Counted from the first letter of the stretch, positions 9,198-17,466 are shown. The stretch: 64,000 bases of DNA from Shewanella baltica (GCF_900456975.1 NZ_UGYM01000002.1:1612001-1676000); one strand, 5' to 3'. Translations and numbers: made by a program. Notes: generated by a model from the sequence alone, not told the origin.

Positions 9198-11378
9198 TTA
9201 AACAATCAGGCTGCAAACAACCCGATCACGCCCCTGTTCCTTTACAAGATACAAGTTATTGTCGGCTTGCTTAAGCCAGTGCTCTAAAGAGTCGCTATAG
9301 GTGGCATTGGCAATCACAGCGCCAATACTCGCCGTGACATTGAAGCTTCGATTATCTTGCGGATTGATGATCACAGTATCAGCGAGTTGCTGTTTAAATT
9401 CATTAAGATGTGCTTCGACTTTCAGGGCATTACACATAGGCAAAATCAGTAGAAACTCTTCGCCGCCGTAGCGGGAGATCAAATCAATATCTCGCTTGAA
9501 GAGCGAGGTTAAGAGTTCAGCAACCACTTTTAAACACTCGTCGCCGCCCAAATGACCATAAGTATCATTGATTTGTTTGAAGTGGTCCAAGTCCATTATG
9601 GCAAGTGTCATGGCATCTTGACCCCGTTCACACATCTGTTGGATGAGCGGGAATTGGTGTTCGGTATAGCGGCGATTATAGAGATTCGTCAGCGGATCGC
9701 GCTCGGCTAAATCCTTTAATTTCACATTAGCGGCCTCTAAATCTTGGGTGCGCTGCTGTACTTTTTGTTCAAGTTCTTGTTGGTGTTCGAGTAAGGCTTG
9801 TTGGTTCGAGGCTAAACTTTCATACAAGCTATAGATTTCTTTAGGGGTGCTTTTATCGAGTAGATCATGCTCAAACTTCTCGTCACTGGCTTTTTCTTGC
9901 TTAGCGGGACCGAAATGCTGCGCTAAAAGCGACAGAGGTTCGGTCAGTAACTTACTGATGGCTTTAGTAATAAAAAAGGCACCGACTAAGGAGCAAAACA
10001 GCAAAATTACCGTGTTGACATATTGGCGCTCAGCCAGTTTTAGAAGCGGCACAAAAGGTTCTAAAACATAGAGTTGCCACCCATTGTTTAACTTATGCTG
10101 GGCATAGATATACTCAGGAGTATTTGAATCTAGGTTATGCAGGTTCATCAGTTGAAGCCGGGCGCGATAAATCTCACTGCCTTTGCTGAATGACAAGGGG
10201 GTGAGCGGTGCTAGTCCTAACCCTTCGGAGGCATAAATCAGATTATTGTTCTCATCTGTCAGTAAAATAGATTGCTGCTCATGGTGCAGGTTTTGTTTAT
10301 CTATGCTAGAAAAATAGCGTAAATCTAAGCTGCCTTCGACGATCCCTCTGGCTTGATTGGGATCATTTTGACTAAAAATCGGGGCACTAATGGCAACGAT
10401 CACGTCATTACCAAAACCTCTGCCGATAAACGCAGGTGATACAAAAGTTTTATGGTTATAAAACGCTTGGATAAAGTACTCCCTATCGCTCACCGAAGAA
10501 ATGTCAGAGAGACTGTCTAATTTTACTATATTGGCCATCGGACTGGCAGCGAGTAAGTTGCCTTGCTCATTAGCTAGTAACATGGTTTTAAAGCCTTGAT
10601 TACTATCGTGTACGCTCGACAGTAATGCCTGCCACTCATTGATATCTGCATTCGACAGGCTCAAAAACTTGGCTGTGCTAGAGATGACTTGGGTGTTGTA
10701 AGCGAGATAGTTGTCGGTTGCATGGCTCAAATGGGTTGCCGTATCGTCCAGATTGCGATTAATCAACACCTGTTGTTTATCAATGAAAAAGTGATTAAAG
10801 GCTAAGGACGAAACTAATAAACTCACAGTAATGATTAAGGTAAACAAGTAACTGAGCTGCGAGCTAAAAGTGCGCCGGTTAAGATTGGTCAGCTTGCCTT
10901 TAAAATGCCATAGGCTTGGAATAGCAACCACACAGAGTTCACCAATTGCAGCGTAAATCATGCCATTAACGGCTTGTTTTATCGCAGTAAAAGGAATATG
11001 GCTGGCGGGCATTTTAGCAATGACAGCCACATAAATGGCTAACAGCGGGATCCCCAATAATACCCAATAACTCACACTGGCATAGAGTATTTGAATGTCT
11101 CGGCGCCTTGCCAAACCAAGCCATAATGCCTCGAGTAAAAACAGTAAATACACGTGTGGACTCGACCACACGATCATGAGTCCCGTTGCGGTAAATAGGG
11201 CGGTGATCAACGCATACCAAGGTCCTAAGAGTATTGCCACTATCACCACGGCCACGTTGCCGAGAATCAATTGCACATTAGCGAATAAAGGGATGGGAAA
11301 AAGATTCAGGACTAAGCCGAATACACCCAGAATAATGGCCAGTCTGAGATGGGCGGTTTGGAAGGCGGGTAAATGCAA
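9198..11378 (-). CDS. Membrane sensor diguanylate cyclase (GGDEF)
   Basis: The protein has a multi-spanning N-terminal membrane module (about six hydrophobic segments, residues 10-200) and a large periplasmic Cache-like sensor between two further membrane helices (about residues 190-470; EYFIQAF and GNDVIVAISAPIF are typical dCache elements). A coiled coil follows (QQALLEHQQELEQKVQQRTQDLEAA), then a C-terminal GGDEF domain with the active-site loop RYGGEEFLLILP and the metal-site stretch IMDLDHFKQINDTYGH. It should make c-di-GMP in response to an extracellular ligand. The frame is open to a TTG at 11432. The TTG at 11378 has AGGGA seven bases upstream and gives 726 residues, so I prefer it. 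The RxxD inhibitory site is not seen. Confidence 0.9.
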   Translation of the reverse strand: MHLPAFQTAHLRLAIILGVFGLVLNLFPIPLFANVQLILGNVAVVIVAILLGPWYALITALFTATGLMIVWSSPHVYLLFLLEALWLGLARRRDIQILYASVSYWVLLGIPLLAIYVAVIAKMPASHIPFTAIKQAVNGMIYAAIGELCVVAIPSLWHFKGKLTNLNRRTFSSQLSYLFTLIITVSLLVSSLAFNHFFIDKQQVLINRNLDDTATHLSHATDNYLAYNTQVISSTAKFLSLSNADINEWQALLSSVHDSNQGFKTMLLANEQGNLLAASPMANIVKLDSLSDISSVSDREYFIQAFYNHKTFVSPAFIGRGFGNDVIVAISAPIFSQNDPNQARGIVEGSLDLRYFSSIDKQNLHHEQQSILLTDENNNLIYASEGLGLAPLTPLSFSKGSEIYRARLQLMNLHNLDSNTPEYIYAQHKLNNGWQLYVLEPFVPLLKLAERQYVNTVILLFCSLVGAFFITKAISKLLTEPLSLLAQHFGPAKQEKASDEKFEHDLLDKSTPKEIYSLYESLASNQQALLEHQQELEQKVQQRTQDLEAANVKLKDLAERDPLTNLYNRRYTEHQFPLIQQMCERGQDAMTLAIMDLDHFKQINDTYGHLGGDECLKVVAELLTSLFKRDIDLISRYGGEEFLLILPMCNALKVEAHLNEFKQQLADTVIINPQDNRSFNVTASIGAVIANATYSDSLEHWLKQADNNLYLVKEQGRDRVVCSLIV

Positions 11379-11891
11379 AGAAAAGTCCCTTTGAAAATTT
11401 GCTTGTGTTAACTGTCTGTGATTATGGCACAAATAAACCCAATGCCTCTATCCCAGATCTTCAATTGGAGCCCCCAATATAAAGCCATAACAGAAATGAA
11501 TTTGTAGAAACTGATTCTGGGAACGGATTAAAGAAACTAGTTATTGGGATGAATTATTGAGACGAATAGTGCCACTGCTTTATCTAGGTAAACATAGGCT
11601 GAATTACTGGTCAGTAACAGACTGATGATTAGCAGGGTCAATGGATGAGGCCATTTCCGAACGGTTATCGACGAAAATTGTGTCATTCAGAACATAAACT
11701 AACCAGTCGATCAAAGAGATGTAATGAAGCCCTTGCGCAGTTGCAAGGCAATTGCTACAGTTCTGGCTCACTTAAGATAAACCCCATAAACAGTATCTTA
11801 AGTGATGAGTGATTGAAAAAATTAGCTTGAAATAGCCACTAAGTTATAACGGACTAAATCAGCACTGATAATACATTCACTTAAAAAATTT
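11379..11891. other. Intergenic region before tRNA-Pro, with a perfect 12-bp inverted repeat
   Basis: No gene is supported. A perfect inverted repeat, TCACTTAAGATA (11768-11779) and TATCTTAAGTGA (11794-11805), with a 14-nt spacer lies about 90 bp upstream of the tRNA. The tRNA promoter must be in the AT-rich stretch just before 11892. Confidence 0.5.
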
Positions 11892-11968
11892 CGGTATGTA
11901 GCGCAGCCCGGTAGCGCACTGTCATGGGGTGTCAGGGGTCGGAGGTTCGAATCCTCTCATACCGACCA
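11892..11968 (+). tRNA. tRNA-Pro (anticodon GGG)
   Basis: The 77-nt gene folds as a cloverleaf. The acceptor stem is CGGTATG/CATACCG, the D arm contains GCGCAGCCCGGTAGCGC, the anticodon loop is ATGGGGT with GGG at 34-36, the T arm contains GGTTCGAATCC, and CCA is encoded. The sequence follows the E. coli proL pattern, including the U-U mismatch in the anticodon stem. Its 3' end from 11922 is duplicated at 50372, so this is the integration site of the 38-kb element; the gene is kept intact by the element's own copy. Confidence 0.96.
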
Positions 11969-11972
11969 AATT
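11922..11972. repeat. attL core (51-bp direct repeat, left copy)
   Basis: This is identical to 50372-50422 base for base, starting TCATGGGGTGTCAGG and ending CGACCAAATT. It covers the tRNA-Pro anticodon loop, T arm, acceptor 3' strand and CCA. Sequence on both outer sides differs, fixing the repeat limits. Confidence 0.95.
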
Positions 11973-11978
11973 CATAAA

Positions 11979-12018
11979 CAAAAAAGCCTGCAATCTTAAT
12001 CAGTTGCGGGCTTTTTTG
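11979..12018 (+). terminator. Terminator just inside attL, after tRNA-Pro
   Basis: The stem AAAAAAGCCTGCAA / TTGCGGGCTTTTTT ends tRNA transcription and shields the element's left end. It may also work for the integrase transcript from the other strand. Confidence 0.85.
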
Positions 12019-12051
12019 TGTCTATAATTTGGCTTTTTACTGCTTAGAGGT

Positions 12052-12081
12052 GGTGAAACTGTGGTGAAATGGGGGTGAAAC
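12052..12081. promoter_or_regulatory. Candidate integrase arm-binding sites (3 x GGTGAAAY)
   Basis: The octamer GGTGAAA(C/T) occurs at 12052, 12063 and 12074, exactly 11 bp apart, between the att core and the int gene. Phased short direct repeats in this position are typical of arm-type sites bound by the integrase N-terminal domain. That they bind Int is inferred. Confidence 0.5.
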
Positions 12082-12128
12082 GGGTTTCAGAATTACAGTG
12101 GTCAAGTGCGCTGGTTGCATTAGTTTTA

Positions 12129-13313
12129 TTAATGGCTGAATTTAATTTCAGCGTGAGGTACTTCGGTCCATTGCAGATGATCCCGCACATAGATTTTGGT
12201 GGACTTAGCATCGGTGTGAGCCATTCGGCCTTGAGGATCAACACCCATATCAGAAAACAATCTGGCGGAAAGCGCACGGATCTCGTGGAAGGTAGGCCGC
12301 TGGCTCATTTCTAAATGATTGAACAACGCTAACTCATCCCTTAATGCTGAAAACGCTCTGCTGAGATAATTAGGATCGAGCTGATAGCGGTGATCAGTCG
12401 CTTCACTTTGCTTATTGTGTTTGTCTGGTCGGCGATGAACCACATAAGGACAAAGCACTCCATCACGACTTTTATCAATAACGGCCTTTAATACCTCACC
12501 GATAGGGATTGCCACATGGCTGGCTTCTTGCTCTTCCACTTTTTGGCGATGAATAAATAATGTGCCGTAAATGCCATCGACAGGTTCATCAAACCATAGG
12601 CAACCACATTGGCCTTCCTTAGGTTTTTTAATGCTGTATTTTATCCGCGATACTTCAAGGCGTGCTTGGGTTGATTGCAAAGCAAGGTCCATCGCCGTTT
12701 GTAACCACAGTGGCGCAGCAGCATGGATTTGTTGATACACTTCAAAGCTTAAGCGTTGGCGTTCCTTACCTTTGGTTTTGCGTTTTTTCATCTTTCGAGA
12801 GGCCGGATTATCTAACATGATGGACTGGTCGATCGCGTAGTTAATCAGTTTCTCCAAAAATCCAAGTTTGCGGTTATGCACATTGGGGCTGGCATCAGGA
12901 TGGTATTGGTTTAGATAGCCGTTGATGTGCTCAAGGCTAATATCTTGGCTGCTAACCTCAGCAAAATAGGTTTTAACCCGTTCGGCATCGTTGCGCATAG
13001 TGCTGCCCAGTTGCTTACTTGGCGCTTCCTCTTTAAATATCAACTCTAAAAGGCGGTCCACATGGCTGGCAAAGGACAGTCCATCAGCTTGAGGTGAGGC
13101 GCATGAGGCTTCAATCAATTGATCCACCGTTAACCCAACGGTAGGTCGCATAATGCGGTTGTACTCAACCGCAATTTGAATCGCCTGCACTTTATCTTTA
13201 CCTAATGTTTTGCGAACACCATTTACCAGCGTAAAGCGGTAAGTGCCCTTGGAGCTATCAAACATTAGATGCTGAGGCAGATTTTTATTATGCGACTTTT
13301 TTGGGCGTACCAT
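12129..13313 (-). CDS. int: Tyrosine-type phage integrase
   Basis: This 394-residue site-specific recombinase should integrate and excise the element at tRNA-Pro. The C-terminal catalytic domain shows an Arg/His box, EIRALSARLFSDMG (H-x-x-R variant, about residue 340), followed by GRMAHTDAKSTKIYVRD with the nucleophilic tyrosine in KIYVRD. The N-terminal part (KSHNKNLPQHLMFDSSKGTYRF) resembles the arm-binding domain of lambdoid Rac/HK022-like integrases. The gene lies immediately inside attL and reads toward the attachment site, the standard layout. The excisionase-like gene ends six bases upstream. Confidence 0.92.
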   Translation of the reverse strand: MVRPKKSHNKNLPQHLMFDSSKGTYRFTLVNGVRKTLGKDKVQAIQIAVEYNRIMRPTVGLTVDQLIEASCASPQADGLSFASHVDRLLELIFKEEAPSKQLGSTMRNDAERVKTYFAEVSSQDISLEHINGYLNQYHPDASPNVHNRKLGFLEKLINYAIDQSIMLDNPASRKMKKRKTKGKERQRLSFEVYQQIHAAAPLWLQTAMDLALQSTQARLEVSRIKYSIKKPKEGQCGCLWFDEPVDGIYGTLFIHRQKVEEQEASHVAIPIGEVLKAVIDKSRDGVLCPYVVHRRPDKHNKQSEATDHRYQLDPNYLSRAFSALRDELALFNHLEMSQRPTFHEIRALSARLFSDMGVDPQGRMAHTDAKSTKIYVRDHLQWTEVPHAEIKFSH

Positions 13314-13318
13314 GTTAA

Positions 13319-13546
13319 TTACCTTGAGGCTGCAATTAAATCAGACACCGCGCTGCTAACGGCGGGCGCCACACCAAAGTGCTGGTCTTCGTAAACATAG
13401 ACCTTGTTATCTACAATGAGCCCGCGAATCACTCCACGTAAAATCCAACCTTTAATGGTACGATTTTGAGGCGCGGAATTGGCTGCAAACTCACGTTCAG
13501 ACCACTCACTGGCCCTCATTAGTTTGGAAGGTTTTTTAAATGACAT
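13319..13546 (-). CDS. xis: Excisionase-like DNA-binding protein
   Basis: This 75-residue basic protein with a winged-helix-like core (MRASEWSEREF...RTIKGWILRGVIRGLIVDNKVYVYEDQHF) matches the general pattern of Xis/AlpA-type excisionases, in which a helix is followed by a short beta wing ending in a conserved Tyr/Val strand. It sits just upstream of int on the same strand, the usual xis position. A GTG at 13558 is in frame, but AGTGGAG is correctly spaced only for ATG 13546. The C-terminal tail is Ala/Ser rich. The assignment is by position and pattern, not by a decisive motif. Confidence 0.7.
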   Translation of the reverse strand: MSFKKPSKLMRASEWSEREFAANSAPQNRTIKGWILRGVIRGLIVDNKVYVYEDQHFGVAPAVSSAVSDLIAASR

Positions 13547-13558
13547 ATTAAACTCCAC

Positions 13559-13762
13559 TTAATTCAATTCGTTAAGGTTATCTGCTTTTAAACTCATCCT
13601 ATCTAATCGAGCAATCACTGCTTGCTCACGTACTTGAACAGTTGATAGATCAAACTCAGGGCGATTACTCAGCATTGCCACTTGTTGCTCGAGCTCGACA
13701 ATTCTGGCTTTAATCTCAATGTTCTCAGCGATAGCTAGGTTAAGTCTGTCATTCATCGTCAT
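13559..13762 (-). CDS. Small coiled-coil phage protein
   Basis: The 67-residue product is mostly a predicted coiled coil (NLAIAENIEIKARIVELEQQVAMLSNR). ATG 13762 overlaps the stop of the upstream gene (13759-13761) in an ATGA arrangement and follows an AGGTG ribosome site; a second ATG two codons later is possible. Function is unknown. It belongs to the tightly packed leftward early operon running from 17969 to the integrase. Confidence 0.6.
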   Translation of the reverse strand: MTMNDRLNLAIAENIEIKARIVELEQQVAMLSNRPEFDLSTVQVREQAVIARLDRMSLKADNLNELN

Positions 13763-14067
13763 TCTGCACCTACCTGCGTTAAACAACCTTCATCCTCATC
13801 TTCTTGCCATTCACCTGAGTCGATTAATGCTTTGGTGCATTGACTGCAAATCTGATGGGTACTGCCGCAATGTTCGACAAAGGTTGGTCTATGCGCTTCA
13901 CAGAAATAACCCTCGCAGCTGATCTCATCTTCGCCATGCATACCACCACACGCATAAGAAAGGCCGCGGTCGATTTGTTTGTGGCAACCCGGATGATCAC
14001 AGGTTGCTTCGAAGGCATAACCAATGGGTCTGCCGTTACTATCCTCACCACAATTTGACCAGCTCAT
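13759..14067 (-). CDS. Cysteine-rich zinc-binding phage protein
   Basis: This 102-residue acidic protein has about ten Cys and several His in paired arrangements (CDHPGCHKQI, SYACGGMHG, CEGYFCEAH, HCGSTHQICSQCTKAL), which predicts two or three structural zinc sites. No specific family is recognised. The gene overlaps its neighbours by 4 bp on both sides, so translation is probably coupled. It is one of two adjacent small zinc-binding proteins in the operon. Confidence 0.7.
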   Translation of the reverse strand: MSWSNCGEDSNGRPIGYAFEATCDHPGCHKQIDRGLSYACGGMHGEDEISCEGYFCEAHRPTFVEHCGSTHQICSQCTKALIDSGEWQEDEDEGCLTQVGAE

Positions 14068-14249
14068 TGCTTACCATCCTCAATATAACGATGAAAATCA
14101 TCCTCGCCACACGTTGCAAACTCCTTTTCGCAATGCGCCCATGAACAGACAAATTCGTTTTCGCATAGATCTGATGCGTAAATCGTATTTTCACCGCCAC
14201 AGTGTGGACATGAAACTATTAGCCCAGCAGGCTTTGCCATCTTCTTCAT
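14064..14249 (-). CDS. Small zinc-ribbon protein
   Basis: The 61-residue protein has CPHCGGEN (about residue 14) and CSWAHCEKEFATC (about residue 35), a C2-C2/C-H zinc ribbon. It overlaps the next gene by 4 bp and the previous gene by 4 bp. Function is unknown. Small zinc-ribbon proteins in phage early operons often act on host transcription or replication, but nothing here shows that directly. Confidence 0.7.
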   Translation of the reverse strand: MKKMAKPAGLIVSCPHCGGENTIYASDLCENEFVCSWAHCEKEFATCGEDDFHRYIEDGKQ

Positions 14250-14560
14250 TGTTTACCACCATTTGTAACGCTTTTTTCTTGGCCGCAAATTTTTAGAAGC
14301 TCGTTCGCATCAGTTATTGCACTCTCGATTCCTAGGCACTGTGGATAGTCATTACTTAATACAAATAGGTTTGGCAGTGCTTGTGTAGATATGAAAGTTT
14401 TGAGCTTATCCACCTGCATCGCCAGCTGGCCGCGCTCAGCTGTTAGAGTGTCAATTTCTTGCGCTGCCTCAGCCGCAAGAGCCTTTTCACCACGACGAGA
14501 TAAGTCATCTTGATCTGTAGCGAACTGCTTTAGCCGTTCAGATAGTGAAAGCTGCTTCAT
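14246..14560 (-). CDS. Phage early protein with central coiled coil
   Basis: This 104-residue hydrophilic protein has a helical N-terminal half (EAAQEIDTLTAERGQLAMQVDKLKTF), which looks like a coiled coil of the kind seen in many small lambdoid ea-type proteins. A C-terminal segment (LGIESAITDANELLKICGQ) follows. No enzyme motif is seen. It overlaps both neighbours by 4 bp, so it is part of one translational unit. Confidence 0.65.
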   Translation of the reverse strand: MKQLSLSERLKQFATDQDDLSRRGEKALAAEAAQEIDTLTAERGQLAMQVDKLKTFISTQALPNLFVLSNDYPQCLGIESAITDANELLKICGQEKSVTNGGKQ

Positions 14561-14877
14561 GCTGCTTCCTTATCTTTCGGAGCGAAGAACAGCGCGACGG
14601 GGCCATCTTCGGTGTCGTGGATACTCAGCAAGAATGAGCCGGCCTTGTCGCAAACGGGTTGCCAATCGCTGATATCGGTGTCGCCCTCGTCAAAGTAGCG
14701 CTCGATCAGATTTTCAGGGGCATCGAGTTCAAACCAAATCGCCACAAACTCGCCGCCTTGGCGTGCCGCCCATGCTTCACACTCAACACGGGTTACCCCT
14801 TCATCCCACTCGGGCAAATCGGGATGGGTCCAATAACCTTCTTCACGTTCTACGCTTGCTGCTTGTATTGGGTTCAT
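14557..14877 (-). CDS. Hypothetical phage early protein, 106 residues
   Basis: The true start is ATG 14877, preceded by AGGAGAAGCAGC; the frame continues upstream without a better start. The acidic protein begins MNPIQAASVEREEGYWTHPDLPEWDEG and contains the run EFVAIWFELDAPENLIERYFDEGDTDISDW. No family is recognised. ATG overlaps the stop of the upstream gene by 4 bp. Confidence 0.65.
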   Translation of the reverse strand: MNPIQAASVEREEGYWTHPDLPEWDEGVTRVECEAWAARQGGEFVAIWFELDAPENLIERYFDEGDTDISDWQPVCDKAGSFLLSIHDTEDGPVALFFAPKDKEAA

Positions 14878-15104
14878 GCTGCTTCTCCTTTTATCCTGAG
14901 TTTTGATTCTGCGTTGAGTGCGAATACTTCGGCGTCGGCTTGGCCGAAGTCGCTGCACTCGATGGCGTTAAAAGACTTACAAATGCCCCAGCCGTGGTAA
15001 TTGTTGGGGGTGTACTTCACTTCGATTTGTTGCTGATCGCACATCAAGGTGGAGTAGGGCTTAGATAACGTGACCACGCCATCTTTAGTGCTAAACGTAT
15101 TCAT
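14874..15104 (-). CDS. Hypothetical phage early protein, 76 residues
   Basis: This short, probably beta-rich soluble protein (TKDGVVTLSKPYSTLMCDQQQIEVKYTP) ends KLRIKGEAA. The C-terminal E-A-A comes from the GCAGCATG ribosome-site/start overlap that recurs at several junctions in this operon. Function is unknown. It overlaps its neighbours by 4 bp. Confidence 0.6.
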   Translation of the reverse strand: MNTFSTKDGVVTLSKPYSTLMCDQQQIEVKYTPNNYHGWGICKSFNAIECSDFGQADAEVFALNAESKLRIKGEAA

Positions 15105-15379
15105 GCCGCCTCCTTGTTTTGGTTGTCGCTTGCTTGGCTGACAGGTTGGTGGCAGGGTAGGCGCATAGGGTGATATCGGTACGAATACACTATGGTGCGG
15201 CTAATGCCCTTGGCTAAGTTGGTTAAGCCGTTGCCCAATGCTTGCCAGTACAGGCAATCTAACGCGCCGAGCGCCAGCGCGATTTTGATGCTGTCGCCCG
15301 TTTTGGCCTTGAGTAACAGGCTTAACTTATGGCTGCGATAATGATTTAGCAGATGGCGAAACGCCGCTGATTGAGTCAT
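15101..15379 (-). CDS. Hypothetical phage early protein, 92 residues
   Basis: This basic, Leu/His-rich protein (FRHLLNHYRSHKLSLLLKAKTGDSIKIALALGALDCLYWQALG) has a probably helical first half and a low-complexity polar tail ending QASDNQNKEAA. No motif is recognised. The start sits directly next to the stop of the upstream gene (15380). Confidence 0.6.
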   Translation of the reverse strand: MTQSAAFRHLLNHYRSHKLSLLLKAKTGDSIKIALALGALDCLYWQALGNGLTNLAKGISRTIVYSYRYHPMRLPCHQPVSQASDNQNKEAA

Positions 15380-15673
15380 TTAGGCCACCTGCTTCGGTTG
15401 CAAAGGGCTTGTTTGCAAAGGGCTTAATTGCAGCTTGGCCCAGTCGATGGCTTTAATGGCCTCGACCGTAGCGGCGATTTGCTCTAGCTTCTTTTGCCCG
15501 CGCATAAAGTTCGACAGTTCAATACCGTGGCGAGCCGCCGCACGTTCGGCGGGCAGGGCGCTGGTGTAATGCAGCGTTAACGCGGCAATCACCTCGGGTG
15601 AACTAATGCGGGTAAGCGATAGCAATAACGCAACGCGCTCTTGTGATTCAAAGCCTGGGAGTAAGTGGTTCAT
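15380..15673 (-). CDS. PapB-like helix-turn-helix regulator
   Basis: Starting at ATG 15673 (overlapping the upstream stop by 4 bp), this 97-residue protein has the pattern of the PapB/adhesin-biosynthesis regulator family. A helix (SPEVIAALTLHYTSALPAERAAARHG) is followed by IELSNFMRGQKKLEQIAATVEAI, which aligns with the family's recognition helix and C-terminal helix. Proteins of this kind occur in prophages as probable DNA-binding regulators. The repeated SPLQTSPLQPKQ tail is low complexity. The family call is from pattern only. Confidence 0.55.
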   Translation of the reverse strand: MNHLLPGFESQERVALLLSLTRISSPEVIAALTLHYTSALPAERAAARHGIELSNFMRGQKKLEQIAATVEAIKAIDWAKLQLSPLQTSPLQPKQVA

Positions 15674-16320
15674 GCTGCACCGCCTGTGGTACTGATCACC
15701 CTGAACTCGACCACCCACACCCACGGGTTAGCATCAACGTTGTGATAGATTTGCTCCCAAGTGCGCAGGAATGCGGTGCGCGGCTTCTCATACCAGCCCG
15801 CCGATTTCGCCGCGGCAGAGCATGAATGATCAAAACCCTCTTTTATGGCATCGTCTTCTGAGATCTCATTTAATCGCTCAACCCGAACGGCAGTGACTTC
15901 AAGCAGAATGCGCGCCGCCCAGCGTGGCATGTGGATAGACGGAATAAACCCGCGATACTCAGCGCCACGATAATCAAAGTCTTCATCACCCGTGCCCGCT
16001 GTTAATCCGCCACAGACATAATGCAAATCAGGCCAGTGTGCTTTGGTCATTGCCTCACGCACCCACAGCTGATCACCAAGCGTGCCGAACGGTGAAACAA
16101 ACGCGCAATCTTCACTGCTAACCCCAAAAACATCATCATTTGCGGGTTGATAGAATCCGCGCTTATCAATGACTGTCGGTGTATACCATTCGGCATTTGT
16201 AGAAAATGGCGCCCATTCATCATGCGGCTGAGCTTTAAACACTCTCCGCGTTTGGGTTTTACGGCCATCAAGAATGGCGCGCACCATTTCGGTGTTGAAG
16301 ATAATAGGGCGCTGTTTCAT
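15670..16320 (-). CDS. ASCH/PUA-like phage protein
   Basis: This 216-residue protein follows the architecture of prophage ASCH-type proteins: an N-terminal FNTEMVRAILDGRKTQTRRV segment (about residues 8-27; the KTQTRR motif is highly characteristic), LGDQLWVREAM (about residue 82), MPRWAARILLEVTAVRVERLNEISEDDAIKEGF, and a C-terminal NPWVWVVEFRVI strand. ASCH domains are PUA-related and are expected to bind RNA or modified nucleotides. It overlaps both neighbouring genes by 4 bp. Confidence 0.8.
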   Translation of the reverse strand: MKQRPIIFNTEMVRAILDGRKTQTRRVFKAQPHDEWAPFSTNAEWYTPTVIDKRGFYQPANDDVFGVSSEDCAFVSPFGTLGDQLWVREAMTKAHWPDLHYVCGGLTAGTGDEDFDYRGAEYRGFIPSIHMPRWAARILLEVTAVRVERLNEISEDDAIKEGFDHSCSAAAKSAGWYEKPRTAFLRTWEQIYHNVDANPWVWVVEFRVISTTGGAA

Positions 16321-16907
16321 GCTTTCACCTCTGCCTTAGTCAGTGACAGGATCCAGTTGCGTAGCTCAATCATTTGAGGGCACAAATACATTGACGCGAC
16401 ATAGGTATATAGATGTGGGTAATCATGTTGCTTACGCCTGATAAACCAATTCGCATCGGCTTCGGTGAGGCAGGATTTAATGACCTCTTCAATTTCTTGA
16501 AAGTGAAGTTTGGTGAGGTTTGATGGCAAATCGTAATGATCTGAATCAACATCAAAATCTTCGATAAACGCTTGAGTGAATACGTCGGCAAATGATTCGA
16601 TTTCATCGTGATAAGATTCGATCTTGTCGTTCTCGAATAACCACGTTTTGCACCATTCGGCATCATGCTCTAGCAACCATTCAGCAAGGTTACTTTTATC
16701 GCCATCATCAGAGCGATAGAGCGTTGAATAATCACCATCTTCCCCGTAAAAAATCTCCCAGTGATGTTCGTTGTAGTCTTTTTCGGTGAGCAAATAGCGC
16801 TTGCAGCGCACTTGCCAGATTGGCTCCGCAGTAATGCGATTATCTTGTTGGTGCATTTGCTGAGACATTTCAAGCAAGAATGCGGGGATTTCGATGTGTT
16901 GGCTCAT
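16317..16907 (-). CDS. Hypothetical acidic phage protein, 196 residues
   Basis: The frame extends to 17072, but ATG 16907 is preceded by AAGGAAATCAGC and gives a compact 196-residue product starting MSQHIEIPAFLLEMSQQMHQQ. It is strongly acidic with many aromatic residues (WLLEHDAEWCKTWLFENDKIESYHDEIESF). No catalytic motif or membrane segment is found. The protein's size and acidity would fit a DNA-mimic or inhibitor, but this is speculation. Confidence 0.65.
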   Translation of the reverse strand: MSQHIEIPAFLLEMSQQMHQQDNRITAEPIWQVRCKRYLLTEKDYNEHHWEIFYGEDGDYSTLYRSDDGDKSNLAEWLLEHDAEWCKTWLFENDKIESYHDEIESFADVFTQAFIEDFDVDSDHYDLPSNLTKLHFQEIEEVIKSCLTEADANWFIRRKQHDYPHLYTYVASMYLCPQMIELRNWILSLTKAEVKA

Positions 16908-16917
16908 GCTGATTTCC

Positions 16918-17082
16918 TTATCTTTTAACCAAGAAACGGTGCAAACCTTTGGCGGCACGAATGGCGACAGTGCGGTCGGTGGTAAACTTGCCACCGGGCA
17001 ACATCCAACCTTCCTTAAACGCGACGATATGGCCAACGCCGATTTTGATATCGCTGTGTAGCGGTTTGTCATCAGTTAACAT
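16918..17082 (-). CDS. Small hypothetical protein, 54 residues
   Basis: This short frame begins MLTDDKPLHSDIKIGVGHIV and ends AAKGLHRFLVKR. ATG 17082 follows GAAAGGAAAGCAGC, the same ribosome-site style as its operon neighbours, and its stop is 10 bp before the next start. The larger frame through this region on the same strand would need a start with no ribosome site, so I take this small gene as real. Function is unknown. Confidence 0.55.
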   Translation of the reverse strand: MLTDDKPLHSDIKIGVGHIVAFKEGWMLPGGKFTTDRTVAIRAAKGLHRFLVKR

Positions 17083-17118
17083 GCTGCTTTCCTTCTCTCG
17101 TCATCACACTCAGCCGAG

Positions 17119-17466
17119 CTAAGCTGCGGCTTCGCCGTTAAACACCACCAGATTGATGATGGGTTTCTTGGTTTTGGGGTTCACCTTGTCCGACAGCTTG
17201 TGATAGCGAATATGCACATCGCGGTGGGCTTCTTGGGTCATGGCTAACACGATATATTGCTGGCACAGCGCGGGCGTCGATAACGAATGCGACAGGCGTT
17301 GTGGCTTCATGGTTTCAAACAAGTGCTGCGCCATATCATTCAACTTAGCTTGGTACTCGTCGGGGCTCAGTTGACGGCGGTTAGGGTGCGCGCCCACTGA
17401 GGTGCTGCACTTTTTGGCCGCTTGATTTTTCGCTAAGGTCATGGACACGCCGTAAACAAAAAACAT
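17119..17466 (-). CDS. Hypothetical phage early protein, 115 residues
   Basis: The start is ATG 17466, placed six bases after GGAGG (an upstream TTG is less likely). The protein begins MFFVYGVSMTLAKNQAAKKC and carries a basic middle (RRQLSPDEYQAKLNDMAQHLF). No family is recognised. It is separated from the upstream gene by about 140 bp in which no gene is seen. Confidence 0.6.
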   Translation of the reverse strand: MFFVYGVSMTLAKNQAAKKCSTSVGAHPNRRQLSPDEYQAKLNDMAQHLFETMKPQRLSHSLSTPALCQQYIVLAMTQEAHRDVHIRYHKLSDKVNPKTKKPIINLVVFNGEAAA

